The notes under the pieces are model-generated. The model ran no database searches. It saw only the letters and a list, made by a program, of their open reading frames with translations, and had not been told where the DNA came from. Of a stretch of DNA of 61,554 nucleotides, positions 36,534 through 46,219 are shown piece after piece. A program made the position numbers and the translations under genes. Numbering within the stretch: the stretch's first letter is position 1; the number at the start of each line of letters is the position of its first letter. The stretch lies in contig CAJIZA010000002.1 in NCBI GenBank assembly GCA_905181815.1, positions 1-61,554 of the forward strand, written 5' to 3'. Origin of the DNA: an uncultured Planktomarina sp. (lineage in GTDB: Bacteria > Pseudomonadota > Alphaproteobacteria > Rhodobacterales > Rhodobacteraceae).

Positions 36534-36839
36534 TTACCAGCTTGACTTAACCATACCGGGGATTTGGCCATTCGAGCCAAGTTCCCGCAGCGCGATCCGG
36601 CTGACCTTCAACTTACGATAGTAAGCGTGAGGCCGTCCAGTGAGCTGACAGCGGTTATGAAGTCGTGTTGCAGATGAATTACGTGGCAGTTTGGCCAGCT
36701 TGAGCTGGGCCTTGAAACGCTCTTCCATGGGGCGGGATTCGTCGCGCGCAATACCTTTGAGCTCAGTACGTTTGGCGGCATATTTGTCCACCAGTTTCTG
36801 ACGCTTAACTTCGCGGGCGATCATCGATTTTTTAGCCAT
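36534..36839 (-). CDS. rpsN: 30S ribosomal protein S14 (zinc-free form)
   Basis: S14 is in the 30S head. This is the long form of 101 residues: it begins [20 protein letters not shown] and lacks the CxxC zinc pairs of the short form. The C-terminal [20 protein letters not shown] block is conserved. Confidence 0.97.
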   Translation of the reverse strand: MAKKSMIAREVKRQKLVDKYAAKRTELKGIARDESRPMEERFKAQLKLAKLPRNSSATRLHNRCQLTGRPHAYYRKLKVSRIALRELGSNGQIPGMVKSSW

Positions 36840-36850
36840 ATCGCAGATCC

Positions 36851-37411
36851 TTAACTGTTGAAGGGCATGTTGAAATGCTTCAACAGCGCTTTGGCTTCTG
36901 CATCTGTCTTAGCGTCAGTGCAGATAATGATATCCATGCCCAGCATATCAACAACGGAATCGAAGTCGATTTCTGGAAACACGATGTGCTCTTTAAGGCC
37001 CATGGCATAGTTGCCACGACCATCGAACGAAGAACTTTTCACGCCACGGAAGTCGCGGACACGTGGCAAGGCTATAGTGGTCAGACGATCCATGAATTCA
37101 AACATGCGATCACCGCGGAGCGTGACTTTCGTGCCAAGCGGCATTTCTTCACGTACCCGGAAACCCGCAATAGATTTCTTGGCCTTGGTCACCACAGCTT
37201 TTTGACCTGCAATCAATGTCAGGGCTTCTTGCGCGTGCTTAACCTTTTTGGTGTCTTTAACTGCATCGCCAATACCCATGTTCAGAACGATTTTTTCCAA
37301 ACGCGGGATCATCATGTCGTTTTTATAACCAAACTCTTCCTTCATCGCAGCCTTAATGGTGCTCGCATAAAGAGCTTTCAAACGCGGAGTGTAGTTTGCT
37401 GCATCCAACAT
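36851..37411 (-). CDS. rplE: 50S ribosomal protein L5
   Basis: L5 binds 5S rRNA and contacts the P-site tRNA. It has 186 residues, with the family segments [40 protein letters not shown] and [17 protein letters not shown]. It starts on the last base of rplX, so the two are translationally coupled. Confidence 0.97.
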   Translation of the reverse strand: MLDAANYTPRLKALYASTIKAAMKEEFGYKNDMMIPRLEKIVLNMGIGDAVKDTKKVKHAQEALTLIAGQKAVVTKAKKSIAGFRVREEMPLGTKVTLRGDRMFEFMDRLTTIALPRVRDFRGVKSSSFDGRGNYAMGLKEHIVFPEIDFDSVVDMLGMDIIICTDAKTDAEAKALLKHFNMPFNS

Positions 37412-37716
37412 TATACGACCTCCCCAGTTGTTTTTGCGAAACGCACTTTTTTACCATCGTCTTCACGGAAGCCAACACGGGTTGATTTGCCGTTGCTGTC
37501 CAGCAAGGCCAAGTTCGATAATTGGATCGGCATTGCCACCGGTATGCGACCGCCTTGGTCAGACTGAGATTGCTTGGTGTGACGAATGGCCATGTTCACG
37601 CCATCTACAACAGCTTTGCCGGCGGAGGGATTTACAGAGGAAATTTCGCCCTGCTTACCTTTGTCCTTACCAGCCAAAACGACGACCTTGTCGCCTTTTT
37701 TCAATTTAGCAGCCAT
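37411..37716 (-). CDS. rplX: 50S ribosomal protein L24
   Basis: L24 is an assembly-initiator protein near the tunnel exit. It has 101 residues with the KOW motif [19 protein letters not shown] at the N-terminus and [20 protein letters not shown] at the end. It lies 1 nt after rplN. Confidence 0.97.
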   Translation of the reverse strand: MAAKLKKGDKVVVLAGKDKGKQGEISSVNPSAGKAVVDGVNMAIRHTKQSQSDQGGRIPVAMPIQLSNLALLDSNGKSTRVGFREDDGKKVRFAKTTGEVV

Positions 37717-37717
37717 A

Positions 37718-38086
37718 TCAGAGCACCTCTGGGGCGAGTGAAATGATTTTCATGAAGTTCTTGGCACGCAGCTCACGCACAACAGGGCCAAAGATCCGTG
37801 TTCCCACGGGCTCATTTGCATTATTAAGGATAACGGCTGCGTTGCGATCAAAGCGGATCGCTGTGCCGTCTTCACGGCGAACTTCTTTGGCGGTGCGAAC
37901 AACAACGGCCTTACGGACGTCGCCCTTCTTAACACGGCCACGTGGGATGGCTTCCTTAACCGAGACAACAATAACGTCGCCTACGGATGCGTACTTACGC
38001 TTGGAACCACCCAAAACCTTGATGCACTGAACACGGCGTGCGCCGCTGTTGTCAGCTACATCCAGATTTGTTTGCATCTGGATCAT
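37718..38086 (-). CDS. rplN: 50S ribosomal protein L14
   Basis: L14 forms an intersubunit bridge. It has 122 residues: it begins [20 protein letters not shown] and has [15 protein letters not shown] and the [21 protein letters not shown]-terminal block. It lies about 67 nt after rpsQ. Confidence 0.97.
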   Translation of the reverse strand: MIQMQTNLDVADNSGARRVQCIKVLGGSKRKYASVGDVIVVSVKEAIPRGRVKKGDVRKAVVVRTAKEVRREDGTAIRFDRNAAVILNNANEPVGTRIFGPVVRELRAKNFMKIISLAPEVL

Positions 38087-38153
38087 GTGGTTACTCCCGA
38101 CCTATGGGGTGCGATGCCGCAATATCCCCCAGGGTTTCGATTAAACTGCGATG

Positions 38154-38384
38154 TTATTCTGCAATAACTTCCCAGCGTTTGGTTTTCGATTTAGGCGCAC
38201 ATTCTTGAATACGAACGATATCACCTACATTGAAAGCATTCTTGTCATCGTGAGCCCGGTACTTTTTAGACTTACGGATGGTTTTCTGCAGCAAAGCGTG
38301 CTTGAAGCGGCGTTCGACCGATACAGTCACAGTTTGTTCGTTCTGGTTCGATGTAACGACGCCGGACAGGATACGTTTGGGCAT
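38154..38384 (-). CDS. rpsQ: 30S ribosomal protein S17
   Basis: S17 is a primary 16S-binding protein with an OB fold. It has 76 residues: it starts [20 protein letters not shown] and has the [20 protein letters not shown] segment. It lies 5 nt after rpmC. Confidence 0.97.
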   Translation of the reverse strand: MPKRILSGVVTSNQNEQTVTVSVERRFKHALLQKTIRKSKKYRAHDDKNAFNVGDIVRIQECAPKSKTKRWEVIAE

Positions 38385-38389
38385 ACGGC

Positions 38390-38596
38390 TTACTCCTCGC
38401 CTGCGGCGGCGGCCGCTTTTTGGTTTAAAATAGTATTTACACGGGCCACACCGCGGCGCACTTGACGCATGCGGCTTGTGTTTTCCATTTGCCCTGTCGC
38501 CTGCTGAAACCGCAGGTTAAAAGCTTCTTTTTTCAGTGCAACCAACTCGTCACGGAGCTGATCCGGGGTCTTGTCCCGAAGTTCGTTGGCATTCAT
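38390..38596 (-). CDS. rpmC: 50S ribosomal protein L29
   Basis: L29 is a small helical protein at the tunnel exit, where it docks SRP and trigger factor. It has 68 residues, with the [20 protein letters not shown] and [20 protein letters not shown] cores. Here it is the first recognised gene of its unit. Its usual upstream partner rplP is not present. The start follows GAAAGGAAA and overlaps the stop of a 22-codon frame. Confidence 0.96.
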   Translation of the reverse strand: MNANELRDKTPDQLRDELVALKKEAFNLRFQQATGQMENTSRMRQVRRGVARVNTILNQKAAAAAGEE

Positions 38597-38661
38597 AGCC
38601 GTTTCCTTTCAACATCACTGGAGGGCGCTCGAAGGGTTACCCTGATTCCAGTGGAGGTCAT
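38593..38661 (-). CDS. possible 22-codon leader frame coupled to rpmC
   Basis: A short minus-strand frame starting ATG at 38661 reads [13 protein letters not shown] and ends ERKRL; its TGA overlaps the rpmC ATG (ATGA). It has no clear ribosome site of its own. It also lies across a 7-bp inverted repeat (CACTGGA/TCCAGTG), which would place a stem just before rpmC. It does not resemble the end of L16. It may be a translated leader or chance. Confidence 0.3.
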   Translation of the reverse strand: MTSTGIRVTLRAPSSDVERKRL

Positions 38662-38820
38662 GGTGAAAGGTTGCTTTAATGGGGATTGGCTCATATGGCA
38701 ACCCCGCAGCAGCGCTTTGTTTGCAGCAATCTGATTTGTCATGATTTTGCCGTCCAAACACCGGCACCAGACTGCGCTTTTCCCACTCGCCCTCCGCGTT
38801 GTGTTGCGCTACAAAACCCT

Positions 38821-39441
38821 ATGTCCGATATCAAATCGCTTTTCACAACCCGCCTGTATCACGCTGCGCTCTCTGAGCACGGCCCCACTGTTGACGCCGA
38901 TGAGCTGACTGCCTCCTGCCTGACTATCGCGGAAGATGATGAGGCCGGTCAAGACTGGTGTGACAAGAATGATTTTCCCGGTTACACAAGCTATGCCTCC
39001 CTCACCGATCTGGATTGGCGTTTTCCAATCTTCAAAGATGTAGTGACCGCGTTGGACTTGCATGTCACGGAGTTTTCTAAAGATCTCGACTTTGATTTGG
39101 GCGACAAAACCATCACACTCGACAGCCTTTGGATCAATATTTTGCCCTATGGCGGCATACATACCGCCCATATTCATCCCCATTCGATCATCAGTGGCAC
39201 CACCTATGTGGCGATGCCTGAAGGTACCAGCGCGATCAAATTTGAAGATCCACGCCTGGCCATGATGATGGCGGCCCCTACACGCAAAAAAACTGCGTGC
39301 GCAGAGCTGCGCAGTTTTTTCTATGCCAAGCCAAAGGTTGGGGATGTGTTGTTGTGGGAAAGTTGGCTGCGTCATGAGGTGCCAATGAATATGGCAAAAG
39401 ATGACCGAATTTCAGTTAGTTTTAACTACAGCTGGAGCTAA
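38821..39441 (+). CDS. 2OG-Fe(II) oxygenase, TIGR02466-type
   Basis: A 206-residue predicted 2-oxoglutarate/Fe(II)-dependent oxygenase. The double-stranded beta-helix core shows WINILPYGGIHTAHIHPHSI (metal-side His at 114-121), ISGTTYVAMP, a distal His185 in WLRHEVPMN and Arg196 in DDRISVSFNYSW for the 2OG carboxylate. It starts at the ATG at 38821. It lies on the opposite strand to every ribosomal gene, exactly where rplB-rpsS-rplV-rpsC-rplP should be. The substrate is unknown. Some 2OG oxygenases of other families hydroxylate ribosomal proteins L16 and L2, so a ribosomal role is possible but unsupported. Confidence 0.82.
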   Translation: MSDIKSLFTTRLYHAALSEHGPTVDADELTASCLTIAEDDEAGQDWCDKNDFPGYTSYASLTDLDWRFPIFKDVVTALDLHVTEFSKDLDFDLGDKTITLDSLWINILPYGGIHTAHIHPHSIISGTTYVAMPEGTSAIKFEDPRLAMMMAAPTRKKTACAELRSFFYAKPKVGDVLLWESWLRHEVPMNMAKDDRISVSFNYSWS

Positions 39442-39487
39442 TTCGCGAGTAAGCCTTAGACCATCGTGGTCGATCTGCGATGCGACG

Positions 39488-39526
39488 CATTAAAGAAATG
39501 CGCCCGCACTCAAGATGCGGACGCAT
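39488..39526 (-). terminator. terminator after rplW
   Basis: An 11-bp stem on the minus strand (ATGCGTCCGCA/TGCGGGCGCAT, one G-U pair, 7-nt loop; 39498-39526), 9 nt past the rplW stop, followed by TTCTTTAATG. On the plus strand the same stem has a C-A mismatch, so it is built for the minus strand. It indicates that transcription from the str/S10 side normally stops after rplW. Confidence 0.75.
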
Positions 39527-39534
39527 TGAAAATC

Positions 39535-39831
39535 TTACAACCCAGTCGTTACGTCGATTGTGTTGCCTTCTTCAAGGGTCACATATGCTTTTTTCACATC
39601 ACGGCGTTTGCCAAGCATGCCGCGAAAGCGCTTTGATTTCCCTTTGGTGATCGTTGTGTTCACCGCTTTCACCTTCACGTCAAACAGGCTTTCTACAGCC
39701 TCTTTGATGCTGGGCTTATTGCTGTCGATGGACACTTCAAACACAACCGCGCCGTTTTCAGATGCCGTTGTAGTTTTCTCAGTGATAATCGGCTTGCGGA
39801 TCACATCGTAATGTTCTGGTTTTGCGCTCAT
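39535..39831 (-). CDS. rplW: 50S ribosomal protein L23
   Basis: L23 sits at the exit tunnel and docks trigger factor and SRP. It has 98 residues: [20 protein letters not shown] and the [20 protein letters not shown] block are typical. It overlaps rplD by 4 nt. It is normally followed by rplB, but here a terminator follows. Confidence 0.97.
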   Translation of the reverse strand: MSAKPEHYDVIRKPIITEKTTTASENGAVVFEVSIDSNKPSIKEAVESLFDVKVKAVNTTITKGKSKRFRGMLGKRRDVKKAYVTLEEGNTIDVTTGL

Positions 39832-40445
39832 TTCAAACGGGCCTCCAAAGCTTCCAACCCTGCTTTTGTTATAACAAGAGTGTCACGTTTCAGGATATCA
39901 AACACATTCGCACCCATTGTCGGCAGGATGTCCAGACCTTCAATATTCCGCGCTGCCTGTGCAAAGTTTTCATTTACAGCTGCGCCGTCGATGATCAAAG
40001 CACGTTTCCAACCCAAGTTTGCAACCGCTTTGGCCAACGCACTTGTTTTACCGTCAGAAACAGCTGCATCAATCACAACCAACTCACCCGCTTTTGCCTT
40101 CGCAGACAGAGCGTGCTTCAGACCCAGGGCCCGCACTTTTTTCGGCAAATCATGGCCGTGGCTGCGCGGTGTTGGACCCTTATAAACTCCACCACCGCGG
40201 AAGATCGGAGCAGAACGCGCGCCGTGACGTGCGCCGCCGGTACCTTTCTGACGATAGATCTTCTTGGTGGAGTAGCTGACTTCAGACCGAGTTTTTACTT
40301 TGTGTGTGCCAGCCTGCGCATTGTTACGCTGCCAGCGCACAACACGATGCAGAATGTCGACACGTGGCTCAAGACCAAACAATGCCTCATTCAGATTAAT
40401 CGAACCGGCTTTGCCGCCGTCGAGTTTGATGACATCTAGTTTCAT
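39828..40445 (-). CDS. rplD: 50S ribosomal protein L4
   Basis: L4 reaches into the exit tunnel and in some bacteria regulates the S10 operon. It has 205 residues, with [20 protein letters not shown] and the tunnel loop [19 protein letters not shown] intact. It overlaps rplC and rplW by 4 nt each. Confidence 0.97.
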   Translation of the reverse strand: MKLDVIKLDGGKAGSINLNEALFGLEPRVDILHRVVRWQRNNAQAGTHKVKTRSEVSYSTKKIYRQKGTGGARHGARSAPIFRGGGVYKGPTPRSHGHDLPKKVRALGLKHALSAKAKAGELVVIDAAVSDGKTSALAKAVANLGWKRALIIDGAAVNENFAQAARNIEGLDILPTMGANVFDILKRDTLVITKAGLEALEARLK

Positions 40446-41173
40446 GCTTCACCGCCTTCCGCAGGAGCGTCAGCTACAGGAGCTTCGGCCGGTGCGGCTG
40501 CTGATTTGATTGCCGCTGGAAAAGGAACTCCGTCAGGCAACTTCTTTTTCATCGCATCTTTGATTGTGACCCAGCCACCCTTGGAGCCTGGAACCGCGCC
40601 TTTGACCATAATCAAACCGCGATCAGCGTCTGTACGCACAACTTCCAAGTTCTGAGTGGTGACTTTCGCCGCACCCATGTGACCAGCCATTTTCTTGCCT
40701 TTAAACACTTTACCTGGATCTTGACATTGACCTGTCGAGCCGTGTGAGCGGTGGCTGATGGACACACCGTGGGACGCACGCAAACCACTAAAGTTCCAGC
40801 GCTTCATCGCTCCTTGGAAACCTTTACCGATCGATGTACCAGATACGTCAACCATTTGACCTTCAAGAAAATGTTCGGCCGAAATTTCGGCACCCACTTC
40901 AATCAAGTTTTCGGCAGAAACACGGAATTCGGCAACCTTACGCTTGGGCGCAACATTTGCCTTGGCGAAATGACCGCGCATCGCTTGACTTGTGCGTTTT
41001 GCTTTTGCAGATCCAGTACCCAATTGCACAGCTGTGTAGCCATCCAAATCGGCAGTGCGCTGTGCCACAACTTGCAGACCATCCAAAGCGAGCACTGTCA
41101 CCGGGATTTGCTTACCGTCTTCCATGAACAAACGGGTCATACCCATTTTTTTCGCAATAACTCCAGAGCGCAT
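40442..41173 (-). CDS. rplC: 50S ribosomal protein L3
   Basis: L3 is an early-assembly protein reaching the peptidyl-transferase centre. It has 243 residues from the ATG at 41173 ([20 protein letters not shown]); a TTG two codons upstream is also possible. The central loop [20 protein letters not shown], with the methylatable Gln, is conserved. An Ala/Glu-rich C-terminal tail is present, common in alphaproteobacteria. Confidence 0.96.
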   Translation of the reverse strand: MRSGVIAKKMGMTRLFMEDGKQIPVTVLALDGLQVVAQRTADLDGYTAVQLGTGSAKAKRTSQAMRGHFAKANVAPKRKVAEFRVSAENLIEVGAEISAEHFLEGQMVDVSGTSIGKGFQGAMKRWNFSGLRASHGVSISHRSHGSTGQCQDPGKVFKGKKMAGHMGAAKVTTQNLEVVRTDADRGLIMVKGAVPGSKGGWVTIKDAMKKKLPDGVPFPAAIKSAAAPAEAPVADAPAEGGEA

Positions 41174-41187
41174 AATCAATACCCCCC

Positions 41188-41496
41188 TTAAACTGAGATT
41201 TGCACGTCAACACCAGCAGCCAGGTCGAGCTTCATCAGCGCGTCCACAGTCTGTGGTGTTGGATCAACGATATCCAGCAGGCGTTTGTGCGTGCGGATTT
41301 CAAACTGGTCACGAGATTTTTTGTCAACGTGAGGACCACGCAGAACAGTAAATTTCTCGATTTTGTTCGGCAGTGGGATTGGGCCACGTACCTGTGCACC
41401 TGTCCGTTTGGCTGTATTGACGATTTCGAGCGTGGACGCATCCAACACACGGTGGTCAAAGGCCTTCAGACGAATGCGGATATTTTGACTTTGCAT
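41188..41496 (-). CDS. rpsJ: 30S ribosomal protein S10
   Basis: S10 belongs to the 30S head and also, as NusE, to antitermination complexes. It has 102 residues from the ATG at 41496 ([20 protein letters not shown]); the upstream open extension to 41577 is rejected. [20 protein letters not shown] is intact. Confidence 0.97.
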   Translation of the reverse strand: MQSQNIRIRLKAFDHRVLDASTLEIVNTAKRTGAQVRGPIPLPNKIEKFTVLRGPHVDKKSRDQFEIRTHKRLLDIVDPTPQTVDALMKLDLAAGVDVQISV

Positions 41497-41566
41497 TTCG
41501 TTACCCCTTTCCAGGGCTTGAAGTCTGTTGATAGGAGGACCGGCGCACCAGCCCTCGTCGAACGGT

Positions 41567-41590
41567 GCAGGCCTCACAGATGAGGCCTGC
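41567..41590 (-). promoter_or_regulatory. stem-loop between tuf and rpsJ
   Basis: A perfect 9-bp stem (GCAGGCCTC/GAGGCCTGC, 6-nt loop) lies 11 nt after the tuf stop. No U-run follows, so it probably acts as a message-stability or processing element, not a complete terminator. Confidence 0.6.
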
Positions 41591-41601
41591 GGTAATTAGT
41601 T

Positions 41602-42777
41602 TTACTCGTTAATTTTGGAGACGACGCCGGCGCCAACGGTGCGGCCGCCTTCGCGGATCGCGAAGCGCAGACCAGTTTCCATGGCGATTGGGGCGATCAG
41701 CTCAACGTCGAACTTGAGGTTATCACCTGGCATCACCATTTCAGTACCGGAAGGCAGAACAACTGTGCCGGTCACATCGGTGGTCCGGAAGTAGAACTGT
41801 GGGCGGTAGTTGGCGAAGAATGGCGTATGACGGCCACCTTCTTCTTTGGTCAGAATATAAGCTTCAGCTTCAAACTTCGTGTGAGGCTTCACAGAACCTG
41901 GCTTACACAGGATCTGACCGCGCTCAACGCCATTGCGGTCGATGCCGCGCAGCAGAACACCTACGTTGTCGCCAGCTTCACCGCGGTCGAGCAGTTTGCG
42001 GAACATTTCAACGCCTGTGCAGACGGTTTTCGCTGTGTCACGGATGCCAACGATTTCGATTTCTTCGCCCACATTGATCACACCGCGCTCAATACGACCG
42101 GTCACAACCGTACCACGGCCGGAGATTGAGAACACATCCTCAATTGGCAGCAAGAAAGGCTGGTCAATCGCACGGGCCGGTGTTGGGATATACTCATCCA
42201 CAGCCGCCATCAATTTTGCGATGGACTCAGAGCCGATAGCCGCGTCGCGATCTTCCAAAGCGGCCAAAGCAGAGCCAGGAATCACAGGGATATCATCACC
42301 AGGATATTCGTAGCTGGACAACAGCTCACGGATTTCCATTTCAACCAATTCGAGCAACTCGTCGTCGTCAACTTGGTCAACTTTGTTCATGTAGACAACC
42401 ATGTAAGGAATGCCAACCTGGCGGCCCAGCAAGATGTGCTCACGGGTCTGTGGCATCGGGCCATCGGCCGCGTTCACAACCAAGATCGCGCCATCCATCT
42501 GCGCCGCACCGGTGATCATGTTCTTCACATAGTCAGCGTGGCCAGGGCAATCAACATGCGCGTAGTGGCGTGCATCTGTTTCATACTCAACATGCGCAGT
42601 AGAAATAGTGATGCCACGTGCTTTTTCTTCCGGCGCGCCGTCAATCTCGTCATAGGCTTTGAAATCACCAAATTGCTTGGTGATCGCAGCTGTCAAGGTT
42701 GTCTTGCCATGGTCAACGTGACCAATCGTGCCGATGTTAACGTGGGGTTTCGAGCGTTCAAACTTTTCCTTAGCCAT
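41602..42777 (-). CDS. tuf: elongation factor Tu
   Basis: EF-Tu delivers aminoacyl-tRNA to the ribosome. It has 391 residues: G1 [10 protein letters not shown], switch [15 protein letters not shown]3 [16 protein letters not shown] and the domain 2/3 sequences through [13 protein letters not shown]. It is the str-operon copy; a second tuf elsewhere would be normal for proteobacteria but is not seen here. Confidence 0.98.
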   Translation of the reverse strand: MAKEKFERSKPHVNIGTIGHVDHGKTTLTAAITKQFGDFKAYDEIDGAPEEKARGITISTAHVEYETDARHYAHVDCPGHADYVKNMITGAAQMDGAILVVNAADGPMPQTREHILLGRQVGIPYMVVYMNKVDQVDDDELLELVEMEIRELLSSYEYPGDDIPVIPGSALAALEDRDAAIGSESIAKLMAAVDEYIPTPARAIDQPFLLPIEDVFSISGRGTVVTGRIERGVINVGEEIEIVGIRDTAKTVCTGVEMFRKLLDRGEAGDNVGVLLRGIDRNGVERGQILCKPGSVKPHTKFEAEAYILTKEEGGRHTPFFANYRPQFYFRTTDVTGTVVLPSGTEMVMPGDNLKFDVELIAPIAMETGLRFAIREGGRTVGAGVVSKINE

Positions 42778-42803
42778 GGGTGGCTCCTCTTGTTGTTCGT
42801 GGC

Positions 42804-42857
42804 GGTGGGCACAATGCCCACCCTACGGGTTGGTGTAGGGTGGGCCAGTGGCCCACC
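42804..42857. repeat. three-hairpin palindromic element between fusA and tuf
   Basis: A 54-nt element folds as two outer 8-bp hairpins (GGTGGGCA-CAA-TGCCCACC at 42804-42822 and GGTGGGCC-AGT-GGCCCACC at 42839-42857) around a short CTAC/GTAG stem. Alternatively a central 10-bp hairpin (CCCACCCTAC/GTAGGGTGGG, 42817-42844) forms and excludes the outer two. It resembles REP-like intergenic palindromes. No second copy is in this window. Confidence 0.7.
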
Positions 42858-42861
42858 ACGT

Positions 42862-44979
42862 TTATGCAAATTTTGCTTGAATCTCTTCAGAGATATTCGA
42901 CGGAACAGGTTCGTAGTGACCGAACTGCATGGTAAAATTGGCGCGGCCCGAAGACATGGAACGCAGAGTATTAATGTAACCAAACATATTCGCCAAAGGT
43001 ACAAAGGCATCAATCGCAATCGCGTTGCCGCGATTTTCTTGACCCTGGACTTGACCCCGACGTGATGTCAAATCGCCGATGATGCCACCTGTATACTCTT
43101 CAGGTGTGATAACTTCGACTTTCATCATAGGCTCAAGCAGTTTCGCGCCAGCCAGACGCATGCCTTCGCGCATACACATCCGTGATGCGATCTCAAAGGC
43201 CAGAACTGATGAGTCAACATCGTGATATTTACCCTCAAGCAAAGCCACTTTAAAATCGATCACAGGGAAGCCAGCCAGTGGACCGCTGTCCATAACGGAG
43301 CGGATACCCTTTTCAACACCTGGGATGTATTCTTTTGGAACCGACCCACCAACGACGCGAGATTCGAAAGAATAACCTTCACCTGGCTCAGTCGGCGTGA
43401 TGGTTAGCTTGACCTCACCGTATTGACCAGAGCCACCAGATTGCTTTTTGTGGGTGTACGTGTGGGTAACTTCGTGGCCGATGGTCTCACGATAGGCCAC
43501 CTGAGGCGCACCGATATTGGCTTCGACTTTAAACTCACGGCGCATACGATCCACAAGGATATCCAAGTGCAGCTCGCCCATGCCTTTCATGATGGTCTGA
43601 CCTGATTCAATGTCTGTTTCCACGCGGAAAGATGGATCTTCAGCAGATAGACGCTGCAGCGCGAGGCCCATTTTCTCTTGGTCGCCCTTGGTTTTTGGCT
43701 CAACCGCAATTTCGATCACAGGCTCTGGGAAGGTCATTGTTTCCAAAACCACCGGAGCGTTCACTGCACAGAGTGTATCCCCAGTTGTTGTGTCCTTCAG
43801 ACCACCCAAAGCGATGATGTCGCCAGAAAATGCTTCTGAGATTTCATCTCGGTCATTTGAATGCATGATCATCATACGGCCCACGCGCTCTTTCTTACCC
43901 TTTGTAGAGTTCAAGAAAGAATCGCCTTTTTCCAGCTTGCCAGAATAGATCCGAGTGAAGGTCAAAGAACCAACAAAGGGGTCATTCCAAATTTTGAATG
44001 CCAGCGCAGAGAAGGGCATGTCGTCATCCGCACGGCGAGCGATGTCACGGGTTTCTGTCTCGTCGCCGGGTTTAAATCCCATGTAGTCGACAACATCGAG
44101 AGGGCTGGGTAGATAATCTACAACAGCGTTCAGCAAAGGCTGAACACCTTTGTTTTTAAATGCAGATCCACCAAGCACAGGCACGAATGCCATCGCCAAT
44201 GTTCCCTTACGAATCAGTTTACGCAGCGTCGGAACGTCAGGCTCATTGCCTTCCAAGTATTCCATCATGGCTTCATCATCTTGCTCTACAGACGATTCAA
44301 CCAATTTGGCGCGCCATTTATCAGCTTTTTCTTTCAGCTCAGCACGGATTGGAGCTTTGATCCAAGAGGCACCAAGGTCTTCACCCTGCCATAGCCACTC
44401 TTCCATGGTCACAAGATCAATCAAACCTTCCAGCTCGGTCTCTGCGCCAATTGGGAAAGCGATTGGTACGGCCAACGCTCCAGTTCGGTCTTCGATCATC
44501 TCAACACAGTTGAAGAAATCCGCGCCTATTTTGTCCATTTTGTTGACAAAAACCATCCGTGGGACTTTATACCGGTCCGCTTGACGCCAAACTGTTTCGG
44601 TTTGAGGCTCAACACCAGCGTTCGCATCCAACACGCAAACAGCGCCATCAAGAACCGCCAAAGAACGCTCGACTTCAATTGTGAAGTCAACGTGACCTGG
44701 GGTGTCAATAATGTTCAAGCGGTGCTTGGGGCTGTCTGGGGACACACCGTCTTCTGTACGCTCCCAAAAGGTGGTGGTCGCAGCAGAAGTGATCGTGATA
44801 CCACGCTCTTGCTCCTGCTCCATGTGATCCATGGTTGCAGCGCCATCATGCACTTCACCGATGTTATGCTCTTTACCTGTATAATACAGGATCCGCTCGG
44901 AGCAGGTTGTTTTACCCGCATCGATGTGTGCCATGATACCGAAGTTGCGGTACAACTCTAGTGGATATTCGCGTGCCAT
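42862..44979 (-). CDS. fusA: elongation factor G
   Basis: EF-G drives translocation on the ribosome. It has 705 residues and is complete: G1 [15 protein letters not shown], switch [29 protein letters not shown], domain II, and domain IV/V sequences such as GGVKEYIPG-like [12 protein letters not shown] and [16 protein letters not shown]. It lies 21 nt after rpsG, in the normal rpsL-rpsG-fusA-tuf order. Confidence 0.98.
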   Translation of the reverse strand: MAREYPLELYRNFGIMAHIDAGKTTCSERILYYTGKEHNIGEVHDGAATMDHMEQEQERGITITSAATTTFWERTEDGVSPDSPKHRLNIIDTPGHVDFTIEVERSLAVLDGAVCVLDANAGVEPQTETVWRQADRYKVPRMVFVNKMDKIGADFFNCVEMIEDRTGALAVPIAFPIGAETELEGLIDLVTMEEWLWQGEDLGASWIKAPIRAELKEKADKWRAKLVESSVEQDDEAMMEYLEGNEPDVPTLRKLIRKGTLAMAFVPVLGGSAFKNKGVQPLLNAVVDYLPSPLDVVDYMGFKPGDETETRDIARRADDDMPFSALAFKIWNDPFVGSLTFTRIYSGKLEKGDSFLNSTKGKKERVGRMMIMHSNDRDEISEAFSGDIIALGGLKDTTTGDTLCAVNAPVVLETMTFPEPVIEIAVEPKTKGDQEKMGLALQRLSAEDPSFRVETDIESGQTIMKGMGELHLDILVDRMRREFKVEANIGAPQVAYRETIGHEVTHTYTHKKQSGGSGQYGEVKLTITPTEPGEGYSFESRVVGGSVPKEYIPGVEKGIRSVMDSGPLAGFPVIDFKVALLEGKYHDVDSSVLAFEIASRMCMREGMRLAGAKLLEPMMKVEVITPEEYTGGIIGDLTSRRGQVQGQENRGNAIAIDAFVPLANMFGYINTLRSMSSGRANFTMQFGHYEPVPSNISEEIQAKFA

Positions 44980-45000
44980 ATCTGTTCAGCCTCTGTGGGA

Positions 45001-45471
45001 TTACCAGCGATAATGGCTGAACGCTTTGTTTGCGTCGGCCATTTTGTGAGTATCTTCGCGCTTCTTGACGGCGGAACCACGGGATTGCACCGCGTCCAAC
45101 AATTCGCCAGCAAGGCGCTCTTCCATTGTGTTTTCATTGCGCTTGCGGCTGGCTGTGATCAACCAGCGGATTGCAAGAGCTTCGCGCCGCTCAGGACGCA
45201 CTTCAACGGGCACCTGGTAGGTTGCACCACCGACGCGGCGTGAGCGCACTTCAACGGAGGGTTTGATGTTTTCCAAAGCTTCGTGGAACATCTCAACAGG
45301 TGCGCGCTTTACCTTGGCTTCGACACGCTCCAGCGCACCATATACGATGCGTTCCGCAATGGATTTTTTACCATCGAGCATCAAGTTGTTCATGAATTTT
45401 GTCAGCACCAAATCACCATACTTGGCATCGGGCAGGACAGAGCGCTTCTCAGCGGCGTGACGACGTGACAT
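45001..45471 (-). CDS. rpsG: 30S ribosomal protein S7
   Basis: S7 nucleates the 30S head. It has 156 residues: [20 protein letters not shown] at the start, [20 protein letters not shown] centrally, and the [20 protein letters not shown] end. It follows rpsL by 12 nt. Confidence 0.98.
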   Translation of the reverse strand: MSRRHAAEKRSVLPDAKYGDLVLTKFMNNLMLDGKKSIAERIVYGALERVEAKVKRAPVEMFHEALENIKPSVEVRSRRVGGATYQVPVEVRPERREALAIRWLITASRKRNENTMEERLAGELLDAVQSRGSAVKKREDTHKMADANKAFSHYRW

Positions 45472-45483
45472 ATCTTGATTCCC

Positions 45484-45855
45484 TTACTTCGGACGCTTCG
45501 CGCCATATTTCGAGCGACGTTGCTTACGATCTTTGACGCCCTGAGTATCCAGAACACCGCGCAGGATGTGATAACGCACACCAGGAAGATCTTTTACCCG
45601 GCCCCCGCGGATTAAAACAACAGAGTGTTCTTGCAGGTTGTGGCTTTCACCTGGGATGTAGCTGATCACCTCAAAACCATTGGTCAAACGGACTTTTGCA
45701 ACTTTCCGCATTGCAGAGTTCGGCTTCTTCGGCGTGGTTGTGTAAACGCGTGTGCAGACACCGCGTTTTTGTGGACATTCTTGCAAGTGCATGGACTTAC
45801 TGCGTTTTACTTTAGGCTGCCGGGGTTTCCGGATTAGCTGTTGGATCGTTGGCAT
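45484..45855 (-). CDS. rpsL: 30S ribosomal protein S12
   Basis: S12 is in the decoding centre. It has 123 residues. The loops that carry streptomycin-resistance changes read wild type: [18 protein letters not shown] (Lys43 region) and [20 protein letters not shown] (Lys88 region). It is the first gene of the str operon, with a long leader back to the predicted promoter at 46113-46141. Confidence 0.98.
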   Translation of the reverse strand: MPTIQQLIRKPRQPKVKRSKSMHLQECPQKRGVCTRVYTTTPKKPNSAMRKVAKVRLTNGFEVISYIPGESHNLQEHSVVLIRGGRVKDLPGVRYHILRGVLDTQGVKDRKQRRSKYGAKRPK

Positions 45856-46112
45856 TGGCGGTTCTCTTCCCGTCTAGACAAATAAGGTGATGGGAATAGT
45901 CCCCACCGGTTCCAATGTTAAGCGCCAGGTCAGTTACCCATCGCCGGTTTCCGCGTCTGATCGCGGTAATTTTTCGCCAAAGCACAACCAAAACCGCATC
46001 CCTTCCCGTGGTCGGAGGGGGCGGCGGGGGTTCCAGAGGAACAGCAAGCTGTTCTTGACCACTTCAAATTTTGATGTTGCACAATGAGGTATCCCCCACG
46101 GCAGATGAGGCG
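45856..46112. other. rpsL leader, about 250 nt, no gene
   Basis: The sequence between the predicted promoter and rpsL has no convincing reading frame. It has GC-rich patches (GGAGGGGGCGGCGGGGG near 46014-46030) that could form structure. No known leader family is recognised. Confidence 0.45.
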
Positions 46113-46141
46113 CGTATATGCAGAGTCGCTTTTGCTGTCAA
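46113..46141 (-). promoter_or_regulatory. predicted sigma-70 promoter of the str operon
   Basis: On the minus strand TTGACA (46136-46141) and TATACG (46113-46118) are spaced by 17 nt: a perfect -35 and a good -10. They lie about 258 nt before the rpsL start codon. No other promoter of similar quality is seen upstream of rpsL. Confidence 0.75.
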
Positions 46142-46219
46142 CAGGTAGCAAGCGCAAGGTGACAACTTCTCGCGTTCCTTTTGATTGCACGTGTTTGAAA
46201 TGCGAGCGGCTGCAATTTC

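Noticed and set aside
38593-38820. Remnant of rplP in front of rpmC
   Set aside because: None of the frames shows the conserved L16 C-terminal sequence.
41497-41577. Longer N-terminus for rpsJ
   Set aside because: S10 begins [10 protein letters not shown]; the extra residues have no family match and cover the intergenic hairpin.
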